Shown: positions 9,317 through 18,300 of the stretch, in pieces
Position numbering within the stretch: position 1 is the stretch's first letter
Layout: each line of letters starts with the position of its first letter
From: BJGV01 sp964196335
GTDB lineage: Bacteria; Pseudomonadota; Gammaproteobacteria; Burkholderiales; Nitrosomonadaceae
Assembly: GCA_965238155.1 (NCBI GenBank)
Contig: OZ250175.1
Span: 1,922,001 to 1,986,000, forward strand
DNA: 64,000 bases
Reading direction: 5' to 3'
Translations under genes and position numbers: made by a program
The notes under the pieces: generated by a model
The model's input: only the letters and a program-made list of their open reading frames with translations
Databases searched by the model: none
What the model was told of the DNA's origin: nothing

Positions 9317-9793
9317 CTAAACCCTTGTGCGTAGCTTTTTCCTGTTCAGTGCAACTGCAGGTAAATCGGACAACAGATATGTGCCACTTAATACTGCAGC
9401 CGCCAGAAACTCTAAATTCTGACTTTGTAGTAACTTTACTATTTCCATTCTGATAGGCGACCATTGAGTATGCATTAGACAAGGTTTTTTATCACTACAC
9501 ACCTTGAATCCTAAGACACATTCCTCCTTTATTCCTGAGCCTTCGGTAACAAGAACAATCTGCAATAAATTAATTTATTCACCTTCTTCTCGCAAACAGA
9601 AGCCGCCTTGATTGCCCCGGAAAGAATAAAGAAGATTAAATCTACTTAGATTCTGTAATATCTTCGCCAGATAGGTAGGTGACACTTCTAATTTCTCAGC
9701 AATCGTGCGATTGAGTATAGCCACATCAGAAGGTTGTGTGGCTATATAAATAAGTGCTTGAATAGCATACTGGGAAGTCCCAGATAGAATCAT
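9317..9793 (-). pseudogene. Rrf2-family [Fe-S] regulator interrupted by an in-frame TAA
   Basis: Reading one frame gives a complete ~158-residue Rrf2 protein except for a TAA at 9575-9577 (codon 73). The N-terminal half (MILSGTSQYAIQALIYIA to GGFCLREEGE) is the winged helix with the AEKLEVSPTYLAKILQ recognition region. After the stop the same frame continues INLLQIVLVTEGSG and then CVLGFKVCSDKKPC, the three-Cys cluster-binding motif, and MHTQWSPIRMEIVKLL. There is no frame change, so a single base substitution could explain it. Either the gene is dead or only a truncated DNA-binding domain is made. IscR/NsrR-like families sense Fe-S status, NO or oxygen; the target here is unknown. Confidence 0.85.
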
Positions 9794-9980
9794 CTTAAAT
9801 ATTAGCTGTTATATAAATAATGTGTGAGCATAAGGTCATCAATGATCCATTTTCATTCTATCATCTACATTAAAACAATATATAGCAGATAATAATAATT
9901 TAAGCCCACTATACGTCATAGAATCTCTACTTATGCAAAAAAATGCCCAAGCTAGTAAATAGTGGCTCCCAGACCGGAGA

Positions 9981-10355
9981 TTATGTTTTTGACAAGTCTC
10001 CAATCGAAATAATACCAAGTATCTGATCATTTTTCAGAACCGGTAGATGTCGCACATGATTATTGGTAACCAGTTCCATACAATGCTCGATGGTATCATC
10101 AGGGCTTACATGTACCACATGGCTGCTCATAATTTCTTTTACAAGAACATCCTGCAAGGGTTTGTGCAGAGCTTTTGCTTTTCCCGGATAGTCTCTTTCA
10201 GAGATGATGCCAACCATCTTTCCATTTTCTTCTACCAGAAGTGCACCTATTTTTTTGTCCGCCATCAACTGCATGGCGTCATGAGCAGACTTATCCGGCG
10301 CAATACTTGCGACCTCATGAATCTTATCTTGCAGCAGCTCTCTTACGGTATTCAT
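9981..10355 (-). CDS. CBS-domain protein, copy 1
   Basis: A 124-residue protein made of two CBS motifs (residues ~7-60 and ~72-122), including GALLVEENGKMVGIISERDY and HLPVLKNDQILGIISIGDL. Stand-alone CBS pairs bind adenine nucleotides and act as cytoplasmic energy or redox sensors. The whole coding sequence is repeated in inverted orientation at 21395-21769 with one difference in 375 bases (a silent change in the Leu codon before SKT), while the flanking DNA differs. See the separate repeat entry. Confidence 0.88.
   Translation of the reverse strand: MNTVRELLQDKIHEVASIAPDKSAHDAMQLMADKKIGALLVEENGKMVGIISERDYPGKAKALHKPLQDVLVKEIMSSHVVHVSPDDTIEHCMELVTNNHVRHLPVLKNDQILGIISIGDLSKT
9981..10355 (-). 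repeat. Inverted 375-bp repeat, left arm (CBS gene)
   Basis: Base-by-base comparison with 21395-21769 (reverse complemented) shows 374 of 375 matches. Identity stops at the stop codon and fades within ~15 bases upstream of the ATG. The arms are 11.0 kb apart and inverted, so recombination between them would flip the intervening segment. Confidence 0.93.
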
Positions 10356-10849
10356 GGTATATCTTCCTATAGTCGGTTTTAAATAATCTAGTTCCCAAGC
10401 TTCCTACTCTTTTTATATTAAATAAGGACTTTGACCAAATAGCCCATCATCAAACTTCTTATTTATATAACACATAATATTATAATAGTATCTGATATAG
10501 AAAAAAGAGCTATGGCAAGAAACCCACTAAATCTTAATTTACCCATAACTTTATCTTTTGTATAGAAAAGGCAAATGAAACAGATAAAAGGGTATTTATA
10601 TCTTTTATAAAAAATACGCGTCGAATATAGCGAATGTCAATATATTTTTATATTAGGTATTTTCCCTTCTCTACTTATATTAGAAGGAGAGAAATACCTA
10701 TATAACGTTAAAGGAGGATAAAATCGACTACTGATATTACAGAATAAAATAGCTAAAAGGGACTGGATTTATAACAAGCAAAAATTAAATTAGACCATTT
10801 CTTTTTAACACGGAAAACTATAAATGATCTTATACTCTGAAGCTTAATT
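10356..10849. other. Intergenic region with a long hairpin
   Basis: This 494-base AT-rich gap has no convincing gene. The notable element is an inverted repeat at 10654-10700 with outer arms TAGGTATTT and AAATACCTA and a partial inner stem (CTTC/GAAG). A purine-rich AAAGGAGG at about 10711-10718 looks like a ribosome site but no ORF follows it. Confidence 0.5.
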
Positions 10850-11563
10850 CTAGTTTTTAATTTTATTTAGAAGACGCTTTAACTGACGCGCTAAGTTTCT
10901 TCTTTGTACTTGCTGTTTACCTGCTGTTATCGCAGTTTTCATACTTGCAGATATAAATAAAAAGTTTGGCTCACCTACATTTTCAATTATATATTGCCAT
11001 ATAGAATCTATATTTGGAGATATGCCAATAGCAATACAGTTCTCCAGAAATACACGATTTATTGAAGCTTTCTTCTGTATTCTATTTCGATATGAATTTA
11101 TATCTTGATTTTTACCATGGAATACAGTCTCTGAATCCGGTTTTCTTGCAAATTTTGCCAATTCTTTTGGTATACCATAACCCCGATCAACTGCCCATTC
11201 TGCTAGCTCTGAGAGTTTCACTAAATCGAACGTAGATACCATCCCTTGGGCAGGGGTATAAGGAGTGCTAAAAAACTCTTTTAGGAAAATATCCTTTTTA
11301 AGTTGTGACAGGCAAACACCAATCTCTATAGTATGTAAATCAAAATGATCTATATCATGATAACTACGCTTGTGGGGATCAATATCAAAACAAAGAAAGG
11401 CTGCTTCCCATAATTCAATTTTATTCTTATACCTCCAAATCGGCCAATTTGGCCTAGGCCATTCCAAGGGGTCCAGATCACCTCTAGACTGCCAAATAAT
11501 TGGTATTGATACATTTGAATCAGCTTTTTTCTTGTGTAACATATAAACCTTACCTGAGATCAC
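10850..11563 (-). CDS. Hypothetical protein
   Basis: A 237-residue soluble protein with no signal peptide or clear membrane helix. The N-terminal half is Trp-rich (EWPRPNWPIWRYKNKIELWEAAFLCFDI), the C-terminus is basic (RRNLARQLKRLLNKIKN). An internal start at the Met of MLHKKK is also possible. I recognise no family. It stands alone between two long intergenic gaps; composition is like its neighbours. Confidence 0.6.
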   Translation of the reverse strand: MISGKVYMLHKKKADSNVSIPIIWQSRGDLDPLEWPRPNWPIWRYKNKIELWEAAFLCFDIDPHKRSYHDIDHFDLHTIEIGVCLSQLKKDIFLKEFFSTPYTPAQGMVSTFDLVKLSELAEWAVDRGYGIPKELAKFARKPDSETVFHGKNQDINSYRNRIQKKASINRVFLENCIAIGISPNIDSIWQYIIENVGEPNFLFISASMKTAITAGKQQVQRRNLARQLKRLLNKIKN

Positions 11564-11622
11564 TCTCTGTATATTTGATTCTCGGTTCTTAGAATCATCA
11601 TTATTACAACCACGTATTACCG

Positions 11623-11645
11623 CTCATATATCAGAAATATATGAG
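11623..11645. repeat. Perfect 9-bp hairpin
   Basis: CTCATATAT and ATATATGAG flank the 5-base loop CAGAA, about 60 bases upstream of the gene ending at 10850. No T-run follows on either strand, so it may be an operator or a cruciform rather than a terminator. Confidence 0.5.
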
Positions 11646-11912
11646 TGCACAAATCTCCTAATTATTATAACTTTATTCGAGCTAACAAATTAATTCTGTG
11701 ATTAAAATCACAATACGATCACAAATATTTGCCCTGTACTAAATAAAAGCAGAGAATAATTACGTAATATGCTTCTGCCAACCTGAGATTTCAATAAGTA
11801 CTAAGAGTAATTATTTAACAAATAATTTTGCTCCCATCTATACTGACAGGAAGTCCCGCTATCTGATTAAGCAGGTATTATTTTTGAAATATTATTTGAA
11901 TAGGTTGATACC

Positions 11913-11996
11913 TTATAAAATCAATATCGCCAAAAAGAATATAACTATTGGAACTATTAGGCCAAATGCCACGACATAAAGAATTTGTTTAATCAT
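11913..11996 (-). CDS. Possible 27-aa membrane micropeptide
   Basis: A short frame from ATG 11996 to TAA 11913 encodes MIKQILYVVAFGLIVPIVIF followed by FLAILIL, one uninterrupted hydrophobic helix after a basic N-terminus. A weak GGAA lies 8 bases upstream. It is in a 755-base gap (11564-12318) that otherwise holds only a hairpin and one dispersed palindrome. Single-helix peptides of this size often belong to membrane complexes, but no partner is adjacent; this is a tentative call. Confidence 0.35.
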   Translation of the reverse strand: MIKQILYVVAFGLIVPIVIFFLAILIL

Positions 11997-12141
11997 GACT
12001 ATTCCAATTAACTTTCTGTTTATTTAACTAAATCGGTATCATGCAGACGGTCTATCGGGATAAGTGTCATTGCTTTTATATGTATGTTATAGAGATTTAA
12101 TTCTCGCATAAATATGACATATGCATATTATCAATTCAGTT

Positions 12142-12173
12142 GAACGTCTGCTTTGTGCCAAAAGCGGACGTTC
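12142..12173 (-). repeat. Dispersed 32-bp palindrome
   Basis: Arms GAACGTCTGCTTT and AAAGCGGACGTTC around the loop read on this strand as GTGCCA (TGGCAC on the other). One G/T-type mismatch in the arms. It sits between the micropeptide frame and the desaturase gene end. Confidence 0.85.
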
Positions 12174-12318
12174 ACATTATTCGCAGTTCTAGTAATTTTT
12201 CTTTTTGCAGTCTTGAGCCAGCTTTTTCACTTCAATTTTGATTACAATTAAATATTGAGAATAAAAGTATATTGGGTAACTAAAGAGAATTTTTAGATTG
12301 TGACTCTTACCTGAACGT

Positions 12319-13245
12319 CTATTTTACTCGCGCAGCATTGAGCTCTATATTTTGCTGTAGACTTTCCGGTCCTCTTGTTAAGGCATCAATAAAGACAGAA
12401 AAATAACTTTTAGACACAATTGCATTATGGAGTTCGATGTCAGGTAATATTAGCACATGTAATTTCTGAAGATTATACCAAGGCACTGCAGGATACATAT
12501 GATGTCCAATGTGATAATTTATATTGTTCCAAAACCAGGAATGTACGGGGTTACTTATAATGGTTCGTGTACTGGTAAGCTGTCCGGAGTTCCATGGTGT
12601 CCCGTAATGCTCTGCTACAAAACGTACACTATTAAGTAGTCCAAAAAATATAAGTGGCCAGAACCATACAGCAAAAACCTCAGATAGAATTCCCTGGCCA
12701 GAGGACCAATAAAAAATAGCCACAACAATGATTATATGCAATGTAATTTCGCTCCAATGCAACAGTACTCTTTTGCCGTGAAATTTTTGTATAGGATAAA
12801 TAAAAGTAAACTGAATTGCTGTAAGTAATACCCCAAATAAAGCATAGGCGTAGAAAAGTATAAAGTCGCTAATTCCACGTTTGCCCATTGTAAATGCGTC
12901 CGGATCTTTTGGGGATCGGTTATAGCGATGATGAATAAGGTGATCTTCCTTAAAGGAAGTAAATGAAATAAGCATTGGTATTATGGCGAAAATACCGAAT
13001 GCTAAATTTTTCCATTTTTCTTTAAATAGCACGTTGTGAGTGCAATCATGCATAAAAGTCATAATGCCCATTTGCATGTAGCCCATGGCAATATAACAAA
13101 GCCAAGTGATGATCGAATAGGAAGAGTTCCAGGCAATTATGCCTAATCCAATCCAGAATACGTAAAATAAAGGAATCTTTATATTAGGTAACCAACGCTG
13201 CTTATAAAGCTTCTTCAGTTCGCTGGTATTAATTGGACTTGTCAA
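12319..13245 (-). CDS. Membrane fatty-acid desaturase
   Basis: A 308-residue integral membrane di-iron desaturase or hydroxylase. The three histidine boxes are visible: HDCTH at ~66-70, HLIHH at ~102-106 and HIGHH at ~247-251, the latter in NYHIGHHMYP. Four membrane spans are evident around them. Such enzymes insert double bonds in acyl chains using oxygen and a reduced electron donor; a second possibility is a carotenoid or sphingolipid-type hydroxylase of the same superfamily. The start MTSPINTSEL is the first in frame. It is monocistronic, flanked by dispersed palindromes on both sides. Confidence 0.88.
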   Translation of the reverse strand: MTSPINTSELKKLYKQRWLPNIKIPLFYVFWIGLGIIAWNSSYSIITWLCYIAMGYMQMGIMTFMHDCTHNVLFKEKWKNLAFGIFAIIPMLISFTSFKEDHLIHHRYNRSPKDPDAFTMGKRGISDFILFYAYALFGVLLTAIQFTFIYPIQKFHGKRVLLHWSEITLHIIIVVAIFYWSSGQGILSEVFAVWFWPLIFFGLLNSVRFVAEHYGTPWNSGQLTSTRTIISNPVHSWFWNNINYHIGHHMYPAVPWYNLQKLHVLILPDIELHNAIVSKSYFSVFIDALTRGPESLQQNIELNAARVK

Positions 13246-13440
13246 AACTTAGATTACAACCCTATAACATTATTTAACGACGTACTACCTTACCTTGCAA
13301 AATGCGAGTTAAGTTTAGTATACACACTAATTTGGGGGTCATTTATCGTTTCTTTGTCTTTACTTATAGAGATATTCAATTTAGCTTGAATCTTTTTAAT
13401 GGAGTAATGGGATTTTGAACTGAGGTTAATGGTTATTTGG

Positions 13441-13471
13441 GAATGTCCGCTTTGTGCCAAAAGCGAACATT
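13441..13471 (-). repeat. Dispersed palindrome
   Basis: GAATGTCCGCTTT with the inverted loop orientation GTGCCA and a slightly degraded second arm (AAAGCGAACATT). Confidence 0.8.
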
Positions 13472-13540
13472 GGGCGGATGGATGTCTGGGAGATTAGTGA
13501 CTGAAACTACTATCTAGTCAATTTTGAGGGAAATCAAAAA

Positions 13541-13918
13541 ATGAAGCCATTTTTATTTATTATTTTTGTTATACCGTTGATACTTGCTCCGATAACATCA
13601 CAAGCACGTATTTCAATCGATACTGAAACCTGCGACAGTGGCATGGCTGGCGTACAATGCCGAAAAATTGTTACTGAGTATCGGGATGATGGTAGCCGTG
13701 AATGGCTGAAGGCCGGTGTAGCCTTTCAGTTTCGCAGTACAAACGGTAAGTCATGCAATGTACATGGTAAATTAACCAATGCGAAAAATATGCGTATGAT
13801 TTATAAAACATCTTATCCCAAGAAATCCGGCGAATGGAGTAAACCAGGATTAGTCATAGAACAAATAAGAGAGGGCGTATGGTCACATTCAACCACCTGG
13901 AGGATCGATTGCAAATAA
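13541..13918 (+). CDS. Hypothetical secreted protein
   Basis: A 125-residue protein with a signal peptide (MKPFLFIIFVIPLILAPITS, cleavage near SQA). The mature part has four Cys residues (ETCDSG, VQCRK, KSCNVHG and the C-terminal DCK), suggesting two disulfides in the periplasm. No family is recognised. A GAGG ribosome site lies upstream at ~13526. It is bracketed by two dispersed palindromes at 13441 and 13971. Confidence 0.6.
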   Translation: MKPFLFIIFVIPLILAPITSQARISIDTETCDSGMAGVQCRKIVTEYRDDGSREWLKAGVAFQFRSTNGKSCNVHGKLTNAKNMRMIYKTSYPKKSGEWSKPGLVIEQIREGVWSHSTTWRIDCK

Positions 13919-13970
13919 GAAATATATAACGGATAGATAGGTTGAAATACTGAGGTAATGGTTTGGTGTT

Positions 13971-14002
13971 GAATGTCCGCTTTGTGCCAGAAGCGGACAC
14001 TC
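13971..14002 (-). repeat. Dispersed palindrome
   Basis: GAATGTCCGCTTT, loop GTGCCA, second arm GAAGCGGACACTC with two mismatches. It lies between the secreted protein gene and the tRNA terminator. Confidence 0.8.
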
Positions 14003-14049
14003 GATCAAGACAGTAAAGCTATTCTAAAGTTACCCCTGCGTTACCCTAA

Positions 14050-14084
14050 AAATAAAAAAGGGTTAGCTATTATGCTAACCCTTT
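14050..14084 (-). terminator. Rho-independent terminator of tRNA-Arg
   Basis: An 11-bp perfect stem (AAAGGGTTAGC with its complement) around a 6-base loop is followed on the minus strand by a T-rich run. It lies 8 bases past the tRNA 3' end. Confidence 0.85.
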
Positions 14085-14091
14085 GTTTACA

Positions 14092-14168
14092 TGGCGCGCC
14101 CGGAGCGATTCGAACGCCCGACCCCTTGGTTCGTAGCCAAGTACTCTATCCAACTGAGCTACGGGCGC
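14092..14168 (-). tRNA. tRNA-Arg (anticodon ACG)
   Basis: On the minus strand the sequence folds as a cloverleaf. The acceptor stem is GCGCCCG with CGGGCGC, the D-arm is GCTCAGTTGGATAGAGT, and the anticodon stem CTTGG/CCAAG encloses the loop CTACGAA, giving ACG. The T-loop is GTTCGAATC and the 3' CCA is encoded. The A34 would be edited to inosine to read CGU/CGC/CGA. The terminator follows directly. A plus-strand frame across this region (from 13973) is not a gene. Confidence 0.97.
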
Positions 14169-14311
14169 TGAAATGGATAATTAAATTATTCTTAGTATTT
14201 TTCATAAATCTAAGTATAAAATTATATCAGACTGCCAAATATAATTTTGATAATTCCTGATATTTGCTATAACTCCACATCCTTAATAACCTACTCAGAC
14301 ACACGACAACC

Positions 14312-15043
14312 CTACTGTCTTCGTTGTTTCAACCAAGAAATATTATTTAGCTGGACATTTTTGCTATTAATTTTAATAAGACCGTCTTTCTGTAACTTGG
14401 AAAAAGCACGGCTAACAGTTTCTAACTTTAGTCCCAGATAACTACCAATTTCCTCTCTTGTCATACATAAGCTGAAATTTGAGGAAGAATAACCTAGTTT
14501 GGCAAAACGGCCCGACAAATTAAGCAACAGAGCAATTAATCTATCTCCAGCTTTCATCCCACCTAACGTCGAAATTGTTTCATGATTATGTACGATTTCA
14601 CTACTCATAACTTTGTGAAAATGATGCATCATAGAAGGAACTATACGACCAATTTCTTCTAATCTTGTAAAGGGAATCTCACATGTTTCGCTATCTTCAA
14701 GAGCCTTTGCATGACATGTATGTACATCTGCACTGATAGCTTCCAAACCCAACATCTCTCCTGGCATATAGAAACCGGTAACTTGCTCCCGTCCATCTTC
14801 ATGTAGTATATAAGTCTTGAAGAACCCACTACGTACAATATAAAGAGATTGGAAGTGCATACCAGCCCTGTACAGATAACCTCCACGCCGAGTCTTGCAC
14901 CACCGATTAATTAAATAATCAATAGCATTTATTTCATCTTCATCCAGTCCTACCGGCCAACACATTTCCCTCAGGCCACAAGAAAAACAGCTGAACTTAT
15001 TTCGGTGAAAATTAGAACTTTGCTGTGTATAAGGATTTAACAA
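14312..15043 (-). CDS. fnr: FNR-type transcriptional regulator with [4Fe-4S] ligands
   Basis: A 243-residue Crp/Fnr-family regulator. The N-terminus carries FSCFSCGLREMC, the three clustered Cys of FNR, and HTCHAKAL supplies the fourth near residue 109, so oxygen sensing by a [4Fe-4S] cluster is expected. The cyclic-nucleotide-like barrel spans ~30-150, and the C-terminal helix-turn-helix reads EEIGSYLGLKLETVSRAFSK, with the E..SR residues that contact TTGAT half-sites in FNR. It controls anaerobic or microaerobic metabolism. The gene is monocistronic and divergent from the ABM gene. No clear FNR site was seen in its own promoter. Confidence 0.93.
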   Translation of the reverse strand: MLNPYTQQSSNFHRNKFSCFSCGLREMCWPVGLDEDEINAIDYLINRWCKTRRGGYLYRAGMHFQSLYIVRSGFFKTYILHEDGREQVTGFYMPGEMLGLEAISADVHTCHAKALEDSETCEIPFTRLEEIGRIVPSMMHHFHKVMSSEIVHNHETISTLGGMKAGDRLIALLLNLSGRFAKLGYSSSNFSLCMTREEIGSYLGLKLETVSRAFSKLQKDGLIKINSKNVQLNNISWLKQRRQ

Positions 15044-15406
15044 GATAATTTTTCTTAAAGTTGATATCGCTTTCGATCAGGAATCTGGCTTTAGCCCAAT
15101 TTAAAAATTATTAAAATATAATTTTATCTGCATTACTACTAATAATCTATCATTTAAGCAGGTTAAATAATCAGACAATCATTTCTGACTGTACTTTTGA
15201 TGTCACAAAATGTTATTTCTTTCAGGCCTTTTTTAATACAGCTACAGAAAAACTGTCTGATCTCAGGCCTTACAGAGGAACCAACTCTCTATCATAATAT
15301 GTTGCAAAGATGGTTTATCGTAAAAATGCAAAGCCGTCACTTGACCTTTATAGATAACAACTTTATAAGTTATTTTCGAGTTTAATTCTCAAATGGAATA
15401 TCTATC
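15044..15406. other. Divergent intergenic region
   Basis: This 363-base gap between fnr and the ABM gene holds AT-rich promoter-like DNA. A 62-codon plus-strand frame (15197-15385) has no ribosome site and no recognisable features, so I do not call it. No structured element was seen. Confidence 0.5.
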
Positions 15407-15709
15407 ATGGTAACAGTTGCTCTGTTTGTTAAATTACAAGCTAAGCCTGACAAAGAAAAAGATGTTATTAGTTTTCTTGAAGGAGGACTTATACTTGCTA
15501 ATCAGGAAACCGCAACAACAGTTTGGTTTTCTTTACAGCTTGGACCATCAACTTTTGGAATATTTGATACCTTTACTGATGAAGAGAGGCGAAATGCAAA
15601 TCTAACTTGTCCAATTGCAGCTGCCTTGATGGCTAACGCAGAAGAACCACTCACTGATCCTCCAAAAATTGAACGTGTTGACGTTCTTGCAGCCAGAATA
15701 TCAGGATAA
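15407..15709 (+). CDS. Antibiotic biosynthesis monooxygenase (ABM) domain protein
   Basis: A 100-residue single-domain protein of the dimeric ferredoxin-like ABM fold. It shows VALFVKLQAKPDKEKDVISF, TTVWFSLQLGPSTFGIFDTF and AALMANAEEPLTDPPKIERV, the spacing and motifs of the common bacterial quinol-monooxygenase-like group. Members act on quinones, haem or small metabolites without cofactors; the substrate is not predictable. Cytoplasmic. It is divergent from fnr and followed by a secreted adhesin-E-like protein. Confidence 0.85.
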   Translation: MVTVALFVKLQAKPDKEKDVISFLEGGLILANQETATTVWFSLQLGPSTFGIFDTFTDEERRNANLTCPIAAALMANAEEPLTDPPKIERVDVLAARISG

Positions 15710-15776
15710 ATATTTACTATGTATAGTAGAGAAATTTTAGTAATGAAAATTAGACCAAAGTTGATCATTTTTATAT

Positions 15777-16184
15777 ATGTATAGCTCAGGACATTTATTT
15801 TCTAATGCTATTCTGATTTTATTGCTAGCCACTGTTAGTAGCCATGCAGTAGCAGAGTGGATTAATATTTCAACAAACAGTAACGGATCTGCTATCTACG
15901 CAGATCCCACTACTATTCAGAAATCAGGTGACCGGACGAAGATGTGGGTATTATTCGACTACAGGAAAGCCATAATAGAATCGGGTGATAAGATTATGTC
16001 AGTAAAGAAATATGAAGAGTACGATTGTAATAAATCACAAGCTCGTTTACTTTATCTTTCTAAACATTCTGGAAGATTTGCTGAGGGAAAAGTAGTCTAT
16101 GTCAATGACATACCGTACAATGAGTGGATACCTGTTGTACCTAGCAGCATACCTGAAGACATATGGAGATATGCGTGTAGATAA
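15777..16184 (+). CDS. Surface-adhesin E-like secreted protein
   Basis: A 135-residue protein with a signal peptide (cleavage near SHAVAE). The mature region has SAIYADPTTIQKSGDRTKMW, LFDYRKA and a C-terminal WRYACR pairing with YDCN, the pattern of the Adhesin_E family, typically described as surface or periplasmic proteins of unclear role. No strong ribosome site is present upstream of the ATG. It runs towards the convergent DUF6607 gene. Confidence 0.7.
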   Translation: MYSSGHLFSNAILILLLATVSSHAVAEWINISTNSNGSAIYADPTTIQKSGDRTKMWVLFDYRKAIIESGDKIMSVKKYEEYDCNKSQARLLYLSKHSGRFAEGKVVYVNDIPYNEWIPVVPSSIPEDIWRYACR

Positions 16185-16245
16185 TTTGAATGCAGGTATA
16201 GTTATAATATATTCATTGACAAGTAAAAGTATTGAAACCAGATAT

Positions 16246-17280
16246 TCAATGCATCGTGGAAATATCGGAGTTTACAAACTTCTCAAATGCTGCTTCAAAA
16301 GCAGGCAGGTGCTTATTCATGTTTGGATTAGAATGATAAGCATCAGCAAGCGACAGCACTATATCACTAAACTCCTCATCACCAGTTTTAAATGAAAGCC
16401 TGGTCTCGCCTTCTTTATCAAATTCTCTGTCCCAGCGTTTACGTACAAGTGACCAAAATGGCGCGGTGGCCTTCCAATAAGAGAGTCCCGAACTGAAATT
16501 AAAACCAGTAATACGTCGGTAGTCGTTAAAACCAAATTCACGTACCAAAATAATATCTTTTCCATTCTCACGTATGACTTTGGTATTGTCCTGCTCATGC
16601 GTCCAGCCCTGTGGAGTAATTGTGTGGCGATTCTCAACATTTAATAGCTGATAATCGTTGCGCTTTGAGTATTCACGTCTTGGCAATGGACGCCAGGTAC
16701 GCTCAGAAGTCCAGGTTGACACCCCGTAACGGTGATTCCAACGACCGCTACCTGCATAACGAGGCCCATCGTTGACCTCATATACCAGTTGTGTCCAGGT
16801 TCCCGGTACTGAAGCAGGCTTGCGATTATGAGTCTCAAAACGCTGGTTACCCACATAAACCCAATGTGAAGACAGTTCGTATACCCATTCTTGTCGCCAG
16901 TGCTTAATCGTCATACCATTGGCTCCGACTAGAATGTGTTGCATTGATATACGTGAGTTACTATCATCCGCCAGCACTACCACCTCAAATCCTCCAGAAT
17001 GTTTGGGTTCTTTTCTTATATATCCGGACTTAAGTACTGCGGTCTCATAAAAATTGAAAGCCACCTGATATTCACCAAGCATGGAAAGAATAGCACGACG
17101 ATCACAGTCAAATGCACGCTCATTCAGCATACAACCAGAAACAGGATGCTCGACAGACGGATAACTGACGGACTTATCGCTCTTTGTCATATACGTCTTA
17201 CTTGCACAAGCAGTAAGTAACAAAATAAATAAAAGTAGAAATATATGACGAATAGTTTTAATAATATCCTCTAAGAACAT
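16246..17280 (-). CDS. DUF6607-family lipoprotein
   Basis: A 344-residue protein with a lipoprotein signal (LLLFILLLTACASK, lipobox TAC). Characteristic parts are SMLGEYQVAFNFYETAVL, MQHILVGANGMTIKHWRQEW, WVYVGNQRFETHNRK, TWTQLVYEVNDGPRYAGSG and TPQGWTHEQDN, all of the DUF6607 family. The function of this family is not known; the location is the periplasmic face of a membrane. It is monocistronic. Confidence 0.82.
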   Translation of the reverse strand: MFLEDIIKTIRHIFLLLFILLLTACASKTYMTKSDKSVSYPSVEHPVSGCMLNERAFDCDRRAILSMLGEYQVAFNFYETAVLKSGYIRKEPKHSGGFEVVVLADDSNSRISMQHILVGANGMTIKHWRQEWVYELSSHWVYVGNQRFETHNRKPASVPGTWTQLVYEVNDGPRYAGSGRWNHRYGVSTWTSERTWRPLPRREYSKRNDYQLLNVENRHTITPQGWTHEQDNTKVIRENGKDIILVREFGFNDYRRITGFNFSSGLSYWKATAPFWSLVRKRWDREFDKEGETRLSFKTGDEEFSDIVLSLADAYHSNPNMNKHLPAFEAAFEKFVNSDISTMH

Positions 17281-17433
17281 AATTTATCTAAGGAAGTATG
17301 AGACGTACCAATTGATACTCTCTGAAATAACAACGTACTATCTAAAATCAAACAAGCAACAAGAAGTAATTCCAAGGTCACACCCTTACAAACTATATAT
17401 TACCAATGAACTATAGCAAAAGGGATACTGAAT

Positions 17434-17634
17434 TTAGTGTGCCATCCTATCTGATACAGCCACTGCTCCCAACTCATTCATCGAATTTAGCCATGCCGGA
17501 TACTGCTCAAAAGTTATCCCAACTGATTCTGCTAATTCAGCAGCATCTATCCAATCAACAGCACCATCAGCGCTTTCAGTTAGAACAAGAACACGCTTCT
17601 TTATTTCGGGGGAAGAAGAAAGTAATTTTTTCAT
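17434..17634 (-). CDS. Short hypothetical protein (possible fragment)
   Basis: A 66-residue frame (MKKLLSSSPEIKKRVLVLTE, then WIDAAELAESVGITFEQYP). It is soluble, Ala/Glu-rich and of unknown family. It is not preceded by a clear ribosome site and could be a gene remnant. Confidence 0.35.
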   Translation of the reverse strand: MKKLLSSSPEIKKRVLVLTESADGAVDWIDAAELAESVGITFEQYPAWLNSMNELGAVAVSDRMAH

Positions 17635-17902
17635 ATTACCAATATATGGGCGCTCAGTACAATCACAAGTAAAAATGTTTGTATCAAGAAATTGATATAT
17701 TTCTCAATGGGATATGGAGAATAAACACTAAGTCTAAGCTGACAAATTCTCAATTAATATTCACAGCCCATGATTAGTCTAAACCAATGATAGAAAAACC
17801 ACTACTTTTTGTTATTGGTATTTTGTACTTGGTAAGAGCTTACACTCATTTTACACTTGGTGGTCTGCCTGACGCATAAGCCAAATTTAAAATTTTATTC
17901 TC

Positions 17903-18205
17903 TTATTGGGAATCTGACTTTCTGATTAAACGAAACCTAGTGGTCAAATAAAAGCCTATAATAATAGAGGCAATGGGCAGCAAGTCTACCTTCCAGCTCT
18001 GTTTCTCGAATCCACCGGTGGCTGCTAAAACCCACACTATAAATAATGCCAAAATAATTGAGGAAAAATAAATATAATAAGAATTCTTATTTACACCTTT
18101 CAGGTCTTTCTCAATTGCGTAAACGTACTGAAAAGCAACTAAAATGCCTATAGTTAAAAAACATAGCAAATGCAAAACCACCAGCAATAACGACATAACA
18201 CCCAT
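17903..18205 (-). CDS. Small three-helix membrane protein
   Basis: A 100-residue protein with hydrophobic segments at about 5-30, 45-63 and 74-89, and a basic C-terminus (RFRLIRKSDSQ). No family is recognised. It has no clear operon partner; the broken FemAB-like gene lies upstream on the same strand about 100 bases away. Confidence 0.6.
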   Translation of the reverse strand: MGVMSLLLVVLHLLCFLTIGILVAFQYVYAIEKDLKGVNKNSYYIYFSSIILALFIVWVLAATGGFEKQSWKVDLLPIASIIIGFYLTTRFRLIRKSDSQ

Positions 18206-18300
18206 GATAAAAATCCTTTACATTCACATTTAACAGATATACAACCAAGCTCTAACTGTATAACGGATGATTATGTTAAATCATGAGGCTATTAGATAAC

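Noticed and set aside
10047..10382. A 111-codon ORF antisense to CBS copy 1, and its twin at 21380-21703
   Set aside because: Both are shadows of the duplicated CBS genes and simply follow from their identity.
13973..14260. A 95-codon plus-strand ORF
   Set aside because: It starts in a dispersed palindrome (SALCQKRTL is its translation) and reads through the antisense of tRNA-Arg (GAIRTPDPLVRSQVLYPTELR), a well-known annotation artefact.
15197..15385. A 62-codon ORF upstream of the ABM gene
   Set aside because: No ribosome site, no domain, no hydrophobic pattern; likely chance.
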